From positions 49,057-113,056 of the forward strand of contig JBBKVO010000035.1 in the NCBI GenBank assembly GCA_037968475.1: a stretch of 64,000 nucleotides of DNA, read 5' to 3'. A model generated the notes under the pieces. The model did no database searches. It was not told where the DNA came from and worked only from the letters and a program-made list of their open reading frames with translations. The translations under genes and the position numbers were made by a program. Positions 56,969 through 64,000 of this stretch are shown here, piece by piece. This stretch comes from SB11 sp037968475. GTDB lineage: Bacteria > Bacteroidota > Bacteroidia > UBA8524. Numbering within the stretch: position 1 is the first letter of the stretch; each line of letters opens with the position of its first letter.

Positions 56969-58945
56969 ATGAAACGAAAACTATCATTCATTTATTTACT
57001 TGTATTATTTGGACTATTAAATACAAAACTTCTCTCAGCCCAAACTTGTAATTCATCAAGTATAGTAGTTTCTACAAATGAAACTTGGGATGTTTCTACC
57101 AAAGGGCTAAACTATGTTGTTAATAATGACATTTGTATTGCATCAGGTGCAACCTTAAACATTACCGGTATTAATGTTTTATTTGATAACTATTATAGTA
57201 TCACCGTACAAGAAGGGGCAATATTAAACATCACCAATGCAGCCATAAAACCTAATATAGGAAATTCCAGTTGGGTTGGTATCATTGTCAGAGGTAATCA
57301 TAATGCTAAACTATGTAATGAAAGTGCGCAAACGCTTAATGAATCCCAACATGGAAAACTGTATACAGATAATGTTTTGCTTGAGGCTGCCAATATTGGC
57401 GTTAGGCTGCTTAGCAGTTACGATAACACTAAAAGTGCAGGCATTATAAATATTAACAATACTACATTTTATGACAATATTTATGCTGGCGTTTATATGA
57501 CTGAGCAAGACTCGTCAAGTTTATCGTGTAGAATAAACTCTATTGCCAATTCAAAGTTTGTTACTGCTAATCCTAGCCTTGGAGTTCCCGATTATTTTAT
57601 ACAAATGAACAATTATAAATCGCTAACTCTTTTAGGTTGTGAGTTTGAAGTTTATACCCCCAATACAACAACAACAAAAGGAATTAAAATTATAGGCTTG
57701 GATGCCGCAGGACTGGTAATAGAGGCCAGCGAATATGTGAATCCGTTTAACGGCCAAAACTCTACCAAGCTGGCGCAGGTAAAACGCAATAAATTTCAGA
57801 ACTTGGAAATGGGCATCTACTTTGAAGGTAGTGGCTTTGTTACCCCCTTCCAATCAATAATAAAAAACTGTGATTTTAACCAAGTAAAATTAGGCATTAA
57901 AATAATATTTGCCAGCGACATTAAAATTTTGTGCAACAAGTATAATGCTGAAGAGTATGATAAATCACTATCTGTAAATGTAACAATACAGCCTGTTATT
58001 ATCAACGGGAATGGGGACAGCCTTTCATTTCCACCATCCAAGACAATTAATGCTGTGTCAGTTTTCGTGTTGTGCGAAGATATTTTTACCAGTGTTGATA
58101 TATTAAATAACGAGTGTAATTTTGATAACGATTTTAACGACACACCTGCTTATGGAATTATGATGCTGCCCCAGTATGGTATTAGTCAAGGCAACTATAC
58201 TATAGCCAATAATATTTTCAGGTATACAGGAGGTTCAGAAGGTGGTTTGGTAACGGGTATGCTTTTTCATGGCGATTATACATGGTCGCCTCAATTGCAA
58301 AACAATCAATTTTATAATCTCCACCGTGATATTCAACTATTAAGTGCTTTTCAAGTTATAGGCAGCAATTGCTATTTGCCCGTCTTAGGCAATCAGGGAA
58401 TCTATTTTGAAGGGACGCCACAGGAGTTTAGGGTGTGCAATGGCAATGTCTTCTCTAGCCCCGCCTCGCATCCACAAGGCAATATAGAGTCAAATGCCTC
58501 ACTCACCTACTACACTGTGCCTAATGGTAGTGGCATACCGAAATACCAGCCCACCCAAATCAGCTCGCCCTGCGTAGGCACACCCTATGTTTCGCAGCTA
58601 TTTGCCCCACTAAACATTGACTGCACCATACCTCCCGTTAGTGGTTTACTTAGTACTAAACATGGGTATTTTAACACAAAAAGTGCCTTGTGCTTTAGCC
58701 TATCACCCAACCCAGCTACTGATATTGTAAGAGTTGATTTTGAACCTTTGGAGCAAAAGTATCGTTATACTAATAAAACCTTAACTTTGTATAACAGTGT
58801 TTTACAACCCATATACAGTGTAGCACTTAGTAACGACGAAACTGAACACACTATAAATTTGCAAACCTTACCAATAGGTTTATATATTGTAACACTTACA
58901 TCTGAAAACGGAGTGGTGTGCAGCCAAAAACTTATAAAACAATAA
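56969..58945 (+). CDS. T9SS-secreted surface protein, probable parallel beta-helix
   Basis: This protein has 658 residues from ATG 56969 (MKRKLSFIYLLVLFGLLNTKLLSAQ signal). The central part (about 60-450) has repeated short strands with Asn/Ile ladders (ATLNITGINVLFDNYYSITVQEGAILNITNA, AGIININNTTFYDNIYAGVYM), as in right-handed beta-helix proteins. From about 580 a T9SS C-terminal domain reads FSLSPNPATDIVRVDFE, then LPIGLYIVTLTSENGVVCSQKLIKQ. It is a surface-exposed or released adhesin- or polysaccharide-binding-type protein (inference). Confidence 0.82.
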   Translation: MKRKLSFIYLLVLFGLLNTKLLSAQTCNSSSIVVSTNETWDVSTKGLNYVVNNDICIASGATLNITGINVLFDNYYSITVQEGAILNITNAAIKPNIGNSSWVGIIVRGNHNAKLCNESAQTLNESQHGKLYTDNVLLEAANIGVRLLSSYDNTKSAGIININNTTFYDNIYAGVYMTEQDSSSLSCRINSIANSKFVTANPSLGVPDYFIQMNNYKSLTLLGCEFEVYTPNTTTTKGIKIIGLDAAGLVIEASEYVNPFNGQNSTKLAQVKRNKFQNLEMGIYFEGSGFVTPFQSIIKNCDFNQVKLGIKIIFASDIKILCNKYNAEEYDKSLSVNVTIQPVIINGNGDSLSFPPSKTINAVSVFVLCEDIFTSVDILNNECNFDNDFNDTPAYGIMMLPQYGISQGNYTIANNIFRYTGGSEGGLVTGMLFHGDYTWSPQLQNNQFYNLHRDIQLLSAFQVIGSNCYLPVLGNQGIYFEGTPQEFRVCNGNVFSSPASHPQGNIESNASLTYYTVPNGSGIPKYQPTQISSPCVGTPYVSQLFAPLNIDCTIPPVSGLLSTKHGYFNTKSALCFSLSPNPATDIVRVDFEPLEQKYRYTNKTLTLYNSVLQPIYSVALSNDETEHTINLQTLPIGLYIVTLTSENGVVCSQKLIKQ

Positions 58946-58949
58946 ACGT

Positions 58950-60203
58950 ATGAAAAGCATTGCAACTTTTATATTAATCAGCCTTTCACTTACAAGCATT
59001 GCCCAATGGACAAAGTACAATACAGAAGCAGATGCTGTAAATGCAGATATATTTAACCAACAAACGGCTGATACTATCCTAATTACTGAAAGTAATGATA
59101 GCGACCAAGACATTATGTATTCTACCGATGGGGGAAAAAAATTCACCTCAATGTATACACTACCAAGCAAAGCATGGGGTAGAGTATATCATGTTCGTTT
59201 TATAGCAGTCGACACTCTTTTATACATAACCAGTAAAGGAATTTTAAAACGTAGTTTTAAAAGTGCCGATTTGCCATTTTTTGTTGTTGTCTTTGATGAT
59301 TTTGACACACTAGGCATTGAACAGACTCCAATGACACTTTTCCATAGTAAAGATAGTGGAGTAGTTGTGTGTAGCCATGTTTTTAAAACTTTTGATGGAG
59401 GAAAAAATTGGAAAGTTGGAAATGTTACAGAGCCCTATAGTAATGGTGGATGGGAACTTTTTTACTTACCTATAAGCAAGAGATATATAGCCAATAGAGG
59501 TTTTAAACTAGCTGAAAGCTGGGATAATGGAGAAACATGGCAACAACTGATGCGCATACGCGAAATCGCTAATTCAGGGGATTGGCCATTTATAAACGCA
59601 ATGTCAGTTGTAAATGACAGTACATTTTTTATAACTTTAAATGACGGTGGATTAACACATGCAAAATCATTACTATTTAAAAGCACTGATGCAGGGAAAA
59701 CTTGGCAAAGTATAGCACAATATCCTTACAGATTGTGGACACATTTCTTTGACACACTTAATGGCTATGCGTTAGCAGAAATTAGCCCTAATATAGTAAA
59801 AACAGGAGACGGTGGTAAAACGTGGACAACCGAGTATATTTTTAAAAATGATAATCTTAGTACCGACCGTTTATTTTACCTAAACGACAGTACTTTTTTA
59901 GCTACCAACCAAGGCAAACTATACAAGCGTAGTAAACTTTCACTAACGGTACAGCCCCAAACAGTGCCTATTGAGGTAAATGTATACCCCAACCCTATTG
60001 CTGATATTTTAACTATAGAAATGCAGGAAAACCAACTACCTGTATCAGCTATTGTTATAGATATGCAAGGCAAAACGGTGGTAAAAAAACTATTAAACCA
60101 AACTACTAATACAATAGATTTATCTGAACTTAAAAATGGCATTTACACACTTACCATAAGCGCGAACAAACAAACAGCTACTTATAAAATTGTTAAAGAG
60201 TAA
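58950..60203 (+). CDS. T9SS-secreted protein with Asp-box (BNR-like) repeats
   Basis: This 417-residue protein starts 4 bp after the previous stop, with a short signal (MKSIATFILISLSLTSIAQ). Asp-box repeats mark propeller blades: STDGGKKF, TFDGGKNWKVG, SWDNGETWQQL, STDAGKTWQSI and TGDGGKTWTTE. This resembles sialidase, VPS10 or photosystem assembly-type propellers, but no sialidase catalytic set is visible. The C-terminal T9SS domain (about 335-417) reads VYPNPIADILTIEM, then LKNGIYTLTISANKQTATYKIVKE. It is probably coexpressed with the beta-helix gene. Confidence 0.85.
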   Translation: MKSIATFILISLSLTSIAQWTKYNTEADAVNADIFNQQTADTILITESNDSDQDIMYSTDGGKKFTSMYTLPSKAWGRVYHVRFIAVDTLLYITSKGILKRSFKSADLPFFVVVFDDFDTLGIEQTPMTLFHSKDSGVVVCSHVFKTFDGGKNWKVGNVTEPYSNGGWELFYLPISKRYIANRGFKLAESWDNGETWQQLMRIREIANSGDWPFINAMSVVNDSTFFITLNDGGLTHAKSLLFKSTDAGKTWQSIAQYPYRLWTHFFDTLNGYALAEISPNIVKTGDGGKTWTTEYIFKNDNLSTDRLFYLNDSTFLATNQGKLYKRSKLSLTVQPQTVPIEVNVYPNPIADILTIEMQENQLPVSAIVIDMQGKTVVKKLLNQTTNTIDLSELKNGIYTLTISANKQTATYKIVKE

Positions 60204-60206
60204 TTC

Positions 60207-61406
60207 TTACAATCGTTCAAAAATAACAGCACTACCCTGTCCCACACCTATACACATGGTGGCAAGACCATATTTTACATTTTGACGTTTTTTCATCTCG
60301 TGCAACAAGGTGGTGCTAATACGCGCACCACTACATCCTAGCGGATGACCTATTGCTATTGAACCTCCATTAACATTTACCTTTTCTGCATCCAAATTCA
60401 AATCGCGCATACAAGCTATTGATTGTGATGCAAAGGCTTCGTTAAGCTCTATCAAATCTAAATTGTTAGTAGTTAAGCCTGCACGCTCTAATGCTTTTCT
60501 AGTGGCAGGTATAGGTCCTACACCCATTATAGAAGGGTCAACCCCTGCAACAGCGTAAGAAACTACACGTGCCATAGGGGTTAGGTTAAATTCTTTTAAA
60601 GCCTTTTCACTTACTACCAGCAAGGCTGCAGCACCATCGTTTACACCTGATGAGTTGCCTGCGGTAACTGTACCGTCTTTTTTAAATGCAGGCTTCAAAC
60701 TGCCCAAAACTTCAACGCTAGATAAGCGTGGGTGTTCGTCTTTATCAAATAAAACAGGTTCTCCCTTGCGCTGTGGCACTGGGTAAGCTACTAATTCCTC
60801 AGCAAAGCGATTGGCTTCGTGGGCTTTTTTATATTTCTCTTGGGTATGGTTGGCAAACTCATCTTGTTCAGCGCGGCTCACATTCCACTGTTCGGCTACG
60901 TTTTCAGCAGTTTCACCCATCACAAATGGATAGTGCAATTTTGAAAGTGCAGGATTGGTAAAACGCCATCCAATAGTGGTATCGTAAACCTCAGGGGTGC
61001 GGTCAAAAGCGCTGTATGCTTTGGCCATTACAAATGGGGCGCGGCTCATGCTTTCAACACCACCAGCAATGTATATATCTCCAATGCCTGCGGCAATACT
61101 GCTGGTTGCTTGTTGTATTGCTTCTAAACCACTGGCACAAAGTCTATTAACAGTAACACCGGGTACACTTGTGGGTAAGCCTGCTAAAAGTGCGGCCATA
61201 CGTGCCACATTACGGTTATCCTCGCCTGCTTGGTTGGCTGCACCAAAAATCACATCTTCTATTTGGGCAACATCAAAATTGGGGTTTCGTTCTATCAGCT
61301 TTTTTATTATAAAAGCCGCCATATCATCAGGGCGAACGGTTGATAATGCCCCGCCATATTTACCAACAGGGGTACGTAGTGCATCAACTATATATACTGG
61401 ATTCAT
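60207..61406 (-). CDS. Acetyl-CoA C-acyltransferase (thiolase, PcaF/FadA type)
   Basis: This 399-residue enzyme cleaves 3-ketoacyl-CoA with CoA. The acyl-accepting Cys90 is in VNRLCASGLEAI, with VNVNGGSIAIGHPLGCSGAR (His) and the C-terminal Cys in MCIGVGQGSAVIFERL. The sequence style NRLCASG and the length near 400 fit the PcaF/degradative thiolase group; whether it serves beta-oxidation or beta-ketoadipate is not decidable here. It is transcribed alone, 3 bp from the convergent T9SS gene, from a good promoter upstream. Confidence 0.93.
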   Translation of the reverse strand: MNPVYIVDALRTPVGKYGGALSTVRPDDMAAFIIKKLIERNPNFDVAQIEDVIFGAANQAGEDNRNVARMAALLAGLPTSVPGVTVNRLCASGLEAIQQATSSIAAGIGDIYIAGGVESMSRAPFVMAKAYSAFDRTPEVYDTTIGWRFTNPALSKLHYPFVMGETAENVAEQWNVSRAEQDEFANHTQEKYKKAHEANRFAEELVAYPVPQRKGEPVLFDKDEHPRLSSVEVLGSLKPAFKKDGTVTAGNSSGVNDGAAALLVVSEKALKEFNLTPMARVVSYAVAGVDPSIMGVGPIPATRKALERAGLTTNNLDLIELNEAFASQSIACMRDLNLDAEKVNVNGGSIAIGHPLGCSGARISTTLLHEMKKRQNVKYGLATMCIGVGQGSAVIFERL

Positions 61407-61446
61407 ATATTAAAAAAGACTAGGGTGTGGTATTGTTTTGAGGGCG

Positions 61447-61478
61447 CAAAGATAATCCTTTAAAAATAAGGCATCCAA
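61447..61478 (-). promoter_or_regulatory. Promoter of the thiolase gene
   Basis: On the minus strand, TTG (61478-61476), 21 nt, TATCTTTG (61454-61447). The start codon follows 41 bp later. Confidence 0.6.
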
Positions 61479-61484
61479 AAAACA

Positions 61485-61516
61485 GAGTGCATATCTTTGC
61501 CCAAAAATATGCACTC
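61485..61516. repeat. 10-bp inverted repeat upstream of the thiolase promoter
   Basis: GAGTGCATAT-N12-ATATGCACTC is perfectly paired, just upstream of the thiolase -33 element and 212 bp before the LruC gene. It could be an operator. The rest of 61407-61727 is AT-rich and contains two CCGCCACT copies. Confidence 0.55.
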
Positions 61517-61727
61517 CCAAAATACAGGGGAGATTACTATCTAAAACTCTGTATCAAAAAGTGGCGTTTTGTGCATATAAAGTAAGCATTTTTTACAGGT
61601 TTTATAAGCCTTTTCTAAAAAACCGCCACTCAAATAAAATACCCGCCACTTATCAAAAAGGGGTTCTTGTAAAAAAAAAGATAACATATCTTCGTGTTGC
61701 TATTTAGGAATAAAACTGGAGAATAAG

Positions 61728-63944
61728 ATGAAAGTCAAGAACTTTTTATATACAACTTTTATTGTGTTCATGTTGTTTGCAGCATGTAAACGCGACCACA
61801 ATTTTGGAGAATCAAATGGCTCGGATGGTGAGCCAACTGCCTCTATTAATATCACCGACCCCAATAAGTTAATTATCCCGGAAAGTTTCAATTTTGAAAC
61901 CACAAAAGATTTAGAGGTTTACGTTAAGGTATCTAACTTTAGCTACCCTGGAGAACTTTTTCGTATCAATGTGTACATTGATGAGCCTTCTACCGGAAAG
62001 CTAACTACTGCGGGTATGACTGATGATAATGGAGAGTACCGCACCCCTGTGCGAGTAGCCCAAAATATTGACTATATTTATATAGAAAAAGTTGATGTAC
62101 AAGGAAACAAGGTATCTGAAAAAGTACAAGCAAATCTTTTTGTAAAAAAATTATTTACTGATGGCGTAAAACAAACCGCCTACAACTTTCGCAAATCAAG
62201 CTCGGGTATTGATTGTAATACAGGCTGCACCCAAAGCTATAACAATCACACAGGCGATATTACCATAAGCAGTGGGCAAGTTGTTTGTGTTACTGGTACA
62301 TACAGTGGCGATATTACTATAAATGGTACGGGTGTGCTTAAATTTTGTGGTACAGGTACTATAGATTCTTTAGTACTTAATAGCACCGCACGAGCATATA
62401 TTTTGGATGATGCTATTGCAACAATTGGACGTATTATTAGCAACAGTTCGAGTACTGAGTTTACAAACTGGAGTGATAGTCTTATATCTAACCATTGTGC
62501 TACTGCTAACAGTATTGCTGAAAATCACGGTAAATTTTACATACAATGTAGTCTTACGGTTAGTCCAACAGGGGAATTCAACAACTTTGGAGAGCTATCT
62601 GTAACAGGTCATGTTATAGATAGTGGAAAGTTAACCAACTACCACTATATATATGTAAACGATTATGTTTCTGTGCCCACAGGAGGCAAACTATACAACT
62701 ATTGCAACTTCACAGCAAAATCAGATTTCACCGTTAGTGGCGAATTAATCAGCAATAGTTATACAAAAGTTGTGGGAACAGCAACCATAAATAGTGGTGG
62801 TAAAGTAACCTTAAGCCAACAAGCATTTATAAGTACTACCAACCTTACCAACTATGGTCAAATAAAAACCACAGGCTCATCAACCGATATTATAAAAGTA
62901 ACGGGAATAAGCAACTTGGCTACGGGAAGTAGTATAAGCAGCAAAATACAACTATGTGATGCTAACGGTGTAGAAGTAAATAATGGATCGTTTGCAGGTA
63001 CTTTATCGTGTGGTGGTTATTTATCAACTAGCGTTTGTAATATTGAGGGCTTTGGTACTTTTATAGTACCCGATGCTGATGGAGATGGTATAGCTGATGT
63101 ATTGGATGATTATCCTAACGATGCTACCCGTGCCTTTAACCAATTCTACCCTTGTGCCACTACCTGTTCGAACTTTGCGTTTGAAGATTTATGGCCATCG
63201 AAAGGTGATTATGATTATAACGACCACGTAGTAGCATATAACCTTCAAAAAGTATTTAGTCCTGATAGAAAAATTGTGGATTTTAAACTAAAATTAAAAC
63301 CCCGTGCTATTGGTGCCGGTATGCAAAACGGTTTAGGCTTTAGTTTAGACAATATACCCCCTAGTGCAGTGTTAAATATAACAGGTCAAGTGCTTATTAC
63401 AGGTAAAATCACACTAAATGCTAACAAAACAGAAGCCAACCAAACCCATGCTGTAATTATAGCATACGATACTCCTGAACCATTTTTGCATCGTGGCGGT
63501 GGCTCAATGTTCAATACTATACAAGATAACCCAAGAGGCTCTTCGGATACTTCGTATATTGGTGTAACATTTTTAACTAAACTGGCCGATAGCTTAGTGC
63601 CCTTTACAGAGTTTAACCCATTTTTGATAGCCAACTGCCCTAATACACGTGGCAAAGAAATACACTTGCCCAACCGTAAGCCTACTGATTTGGCAGACCA
63701 AAGTTTGTTTGGCACAAGTGCTGATGCTTCTAACCCGGCAACAGGCCGCTACTACAAAACAGCACAGGGAATGCCTTGGGCTATTGAAATACCCGAGAAT
63801 TTTAACTACCCACAAGAAAAAATAAGCATACTGGATACCTATAACTTTTTTGATGATTGGGCAGTATCAGGCGGTACTGCATACCCCAACTGGTTTAGAA
63901 ATTTTGGAGCTTATGTAGATAATACCAAACTGTTTAGATTCTAA
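61728..63944 (+). CDS. LruC-domain surface lipoprotein
   Basis: This 738-residue protein has an SPII signal (MKVKNFLYTTFIVFMLFAAC, lipid Cys 20), followed by KRDHNFGESNG. Residues of about 35-130 are a beta-sandwich. About 150-430 are a Ser/Thr/Asn/Gly-rich repeat ladder (SGDITINGTGVLKFCGTGTIDSLVLNSTA). A calcium-type loop DADGDGIADVLDDYPNDATRAF precedes the LruC domain (about 465-738: FEDLWPSKGDYDYNDHVVAYNLQ, then GLGFSLDNIP). LruC domains were named from Leptospira surface proteins. The function here is unknown. Confidence 0.85.
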   Translation: MKVKNFLYTTFIVFMLFAACKRDHNFGESNGSDGEPTASINITDPNKLIIPESFNFETTKDLEVYVKVSNFSYPGELFRINVYIDEPSTGKLTTAGMTDDNGEYRTPVRVAQNIDYIYIEKVDVQGNKVSEKVQANLFVKKLFTDGVKQTAYNFRKSSSGIDCNTGCTQSYNNHTGDITISSGQVVCVTGTYSGDITINGTGVLKFCGTGTIDSLVLNSTARAYILDDAIATIGRIISNSSSTEFTNWSDSLISNHCATANSIAENHGKFYIQCSLTVSPTGEFNNFGELSVTGHVIDSGKLTNYHYIYVNDYVSVPTGGKLYNYCNFTAKSDFTVSGELISNSYTKVVGTATINSGGKVTLSQQAFISTTNLTNYGQIKTTGSSTDIIKVTGISNLATGSSISSKIQLCDANGVEVNNGSFAGTLSCGGYLSTSVCNIEGFGTFIVPDADGDGIADVLDDYPNDATRAFNQFYPCATTCSNFAFEDLWPSKGDYDYNDHVVAYNLQKVFSPDRKIVDFKLKLKPRAIGAGMQNGLGFSLDNIPPSAVLNITGQVLITGKITLNANKTEANQTHAVIIAYDTPEPFLHRGGGSMFNTIQDNPRGSSDTSYIGVTFLTKLADSLVPFTEFNPFLIANCPNTRGKEIHLPNRKPTDLADQSLFGTSADASNPATGRYYKTAQGMPWAIEIPENFNYPQEKISILDTYNFFDDWAVSGGTAYPNWFRNFGAYVDNTKLFRF

Positions 63945-63973
63945 TCTAAAGACTATATCTTATATAATATGGA

Positions 63974-64000
63974 AAAAGCCTTTTGCACATGTGCAAAAGG
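63974..64000 (+). terminator. Terminator of the LruC gene (cut by window end)
   Basis: CCTTTTGCACA / TGTGCAAAAGG (63979-64000) forms a perfect palindrome after AAAAAG. The expected T run lies beyond the window. Confidence 0.7.

Overview
The window is a stretch of a Bacteroidota chromosome, most likely from the Chitinophagales/Sphingobacteriales side of the phylum. The evidence is three proteins with type IX secretion (T9SS) C-terminal sorting domains, many SPII lipoproteins, Bacteroidota-only families (DUF2480, DUF4837, IPExxxVDY, HYC_CC_PP), promoters of the TAnnTTTG type, few Shine-Dalgarno sites and AT-rich DNA. I saw no tRNA, rRNA, CRISPR array or prophage. The assignment below phylum is inference.

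Layout. 1-743 is the start of a secreted WD40 protein that runs off the left edge. 896-8973 holds four tandem paralogous lipoproteins on the minus strand, each with its own terminator or hairpin. 9115-11262 is groES-groEL with a sigma-54-like promoter and phased upstream boxes. 11304-15564 has an outer-membrane-like protein, a small cytochrome c, a DUF2834 membrane protein behind an FNR-type box, a Crp/Fnr regulator, DUF2480 and a HTH regulator. 15823-21121 is AsmA-like, lytic transglycosylase MltD and DUF4837 (envelope). 21122-24699 is repeat-rich and contains hldD, two related lipoprotein genes (the second broken by a 214-bp tandem array) and then rnz. 27011-30902 is a probable copper operon: HYC_CC_PP protein, heavy-metal-binding lipoprotein, MbnP-like T9SS cargo and two di-heme peroxidases. 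It is divergent from a Crp/Fnr regulator and DoxX. 32187-35813 is an S1C protease and iscS-iscU-iscA.

35982-40190 is an accessory zone behind the methylmalonyl-CoA epimerase gene. It has palindromic repeats, a complete IS200-type element, a B12-binding radical SAM gene, a hypothetical gene and a Crp/Fnr gene, and it is punctuated by three degenerate copies of the epimerase 3' end. 40718-48060 has a SnoaL-like protein, a methyltransferase, a large secreted caspase-fold protein, a PrsW-type protease and a TIGR02757 protein. 48057-50046 is a second cargo (OMP, DoxX, Crp/Fnr) followed by a degenerate copy of the TIGR02757 3' end. 50269-50985 is a two-gene DUF2335 module. 51079-56840 is core metabolism: citrate synthase, rnc-fabF-acpP, IPExxxVDY and pyruvate kinase. 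56969-63944 is two T9SS surface proteins, a thiolase and a LruC-domain lipoprotein.

The points most worth following are the MbnP/di-heme peroxidase operon with T9SS export, two independent loci where cargo is bounded by diverged copies of a host gene's 3' end, a family of hairpins whose arms vary but always stay self-complementary around a GCG-x-CGC core, and FNR-like operators beside Crp-family genes.
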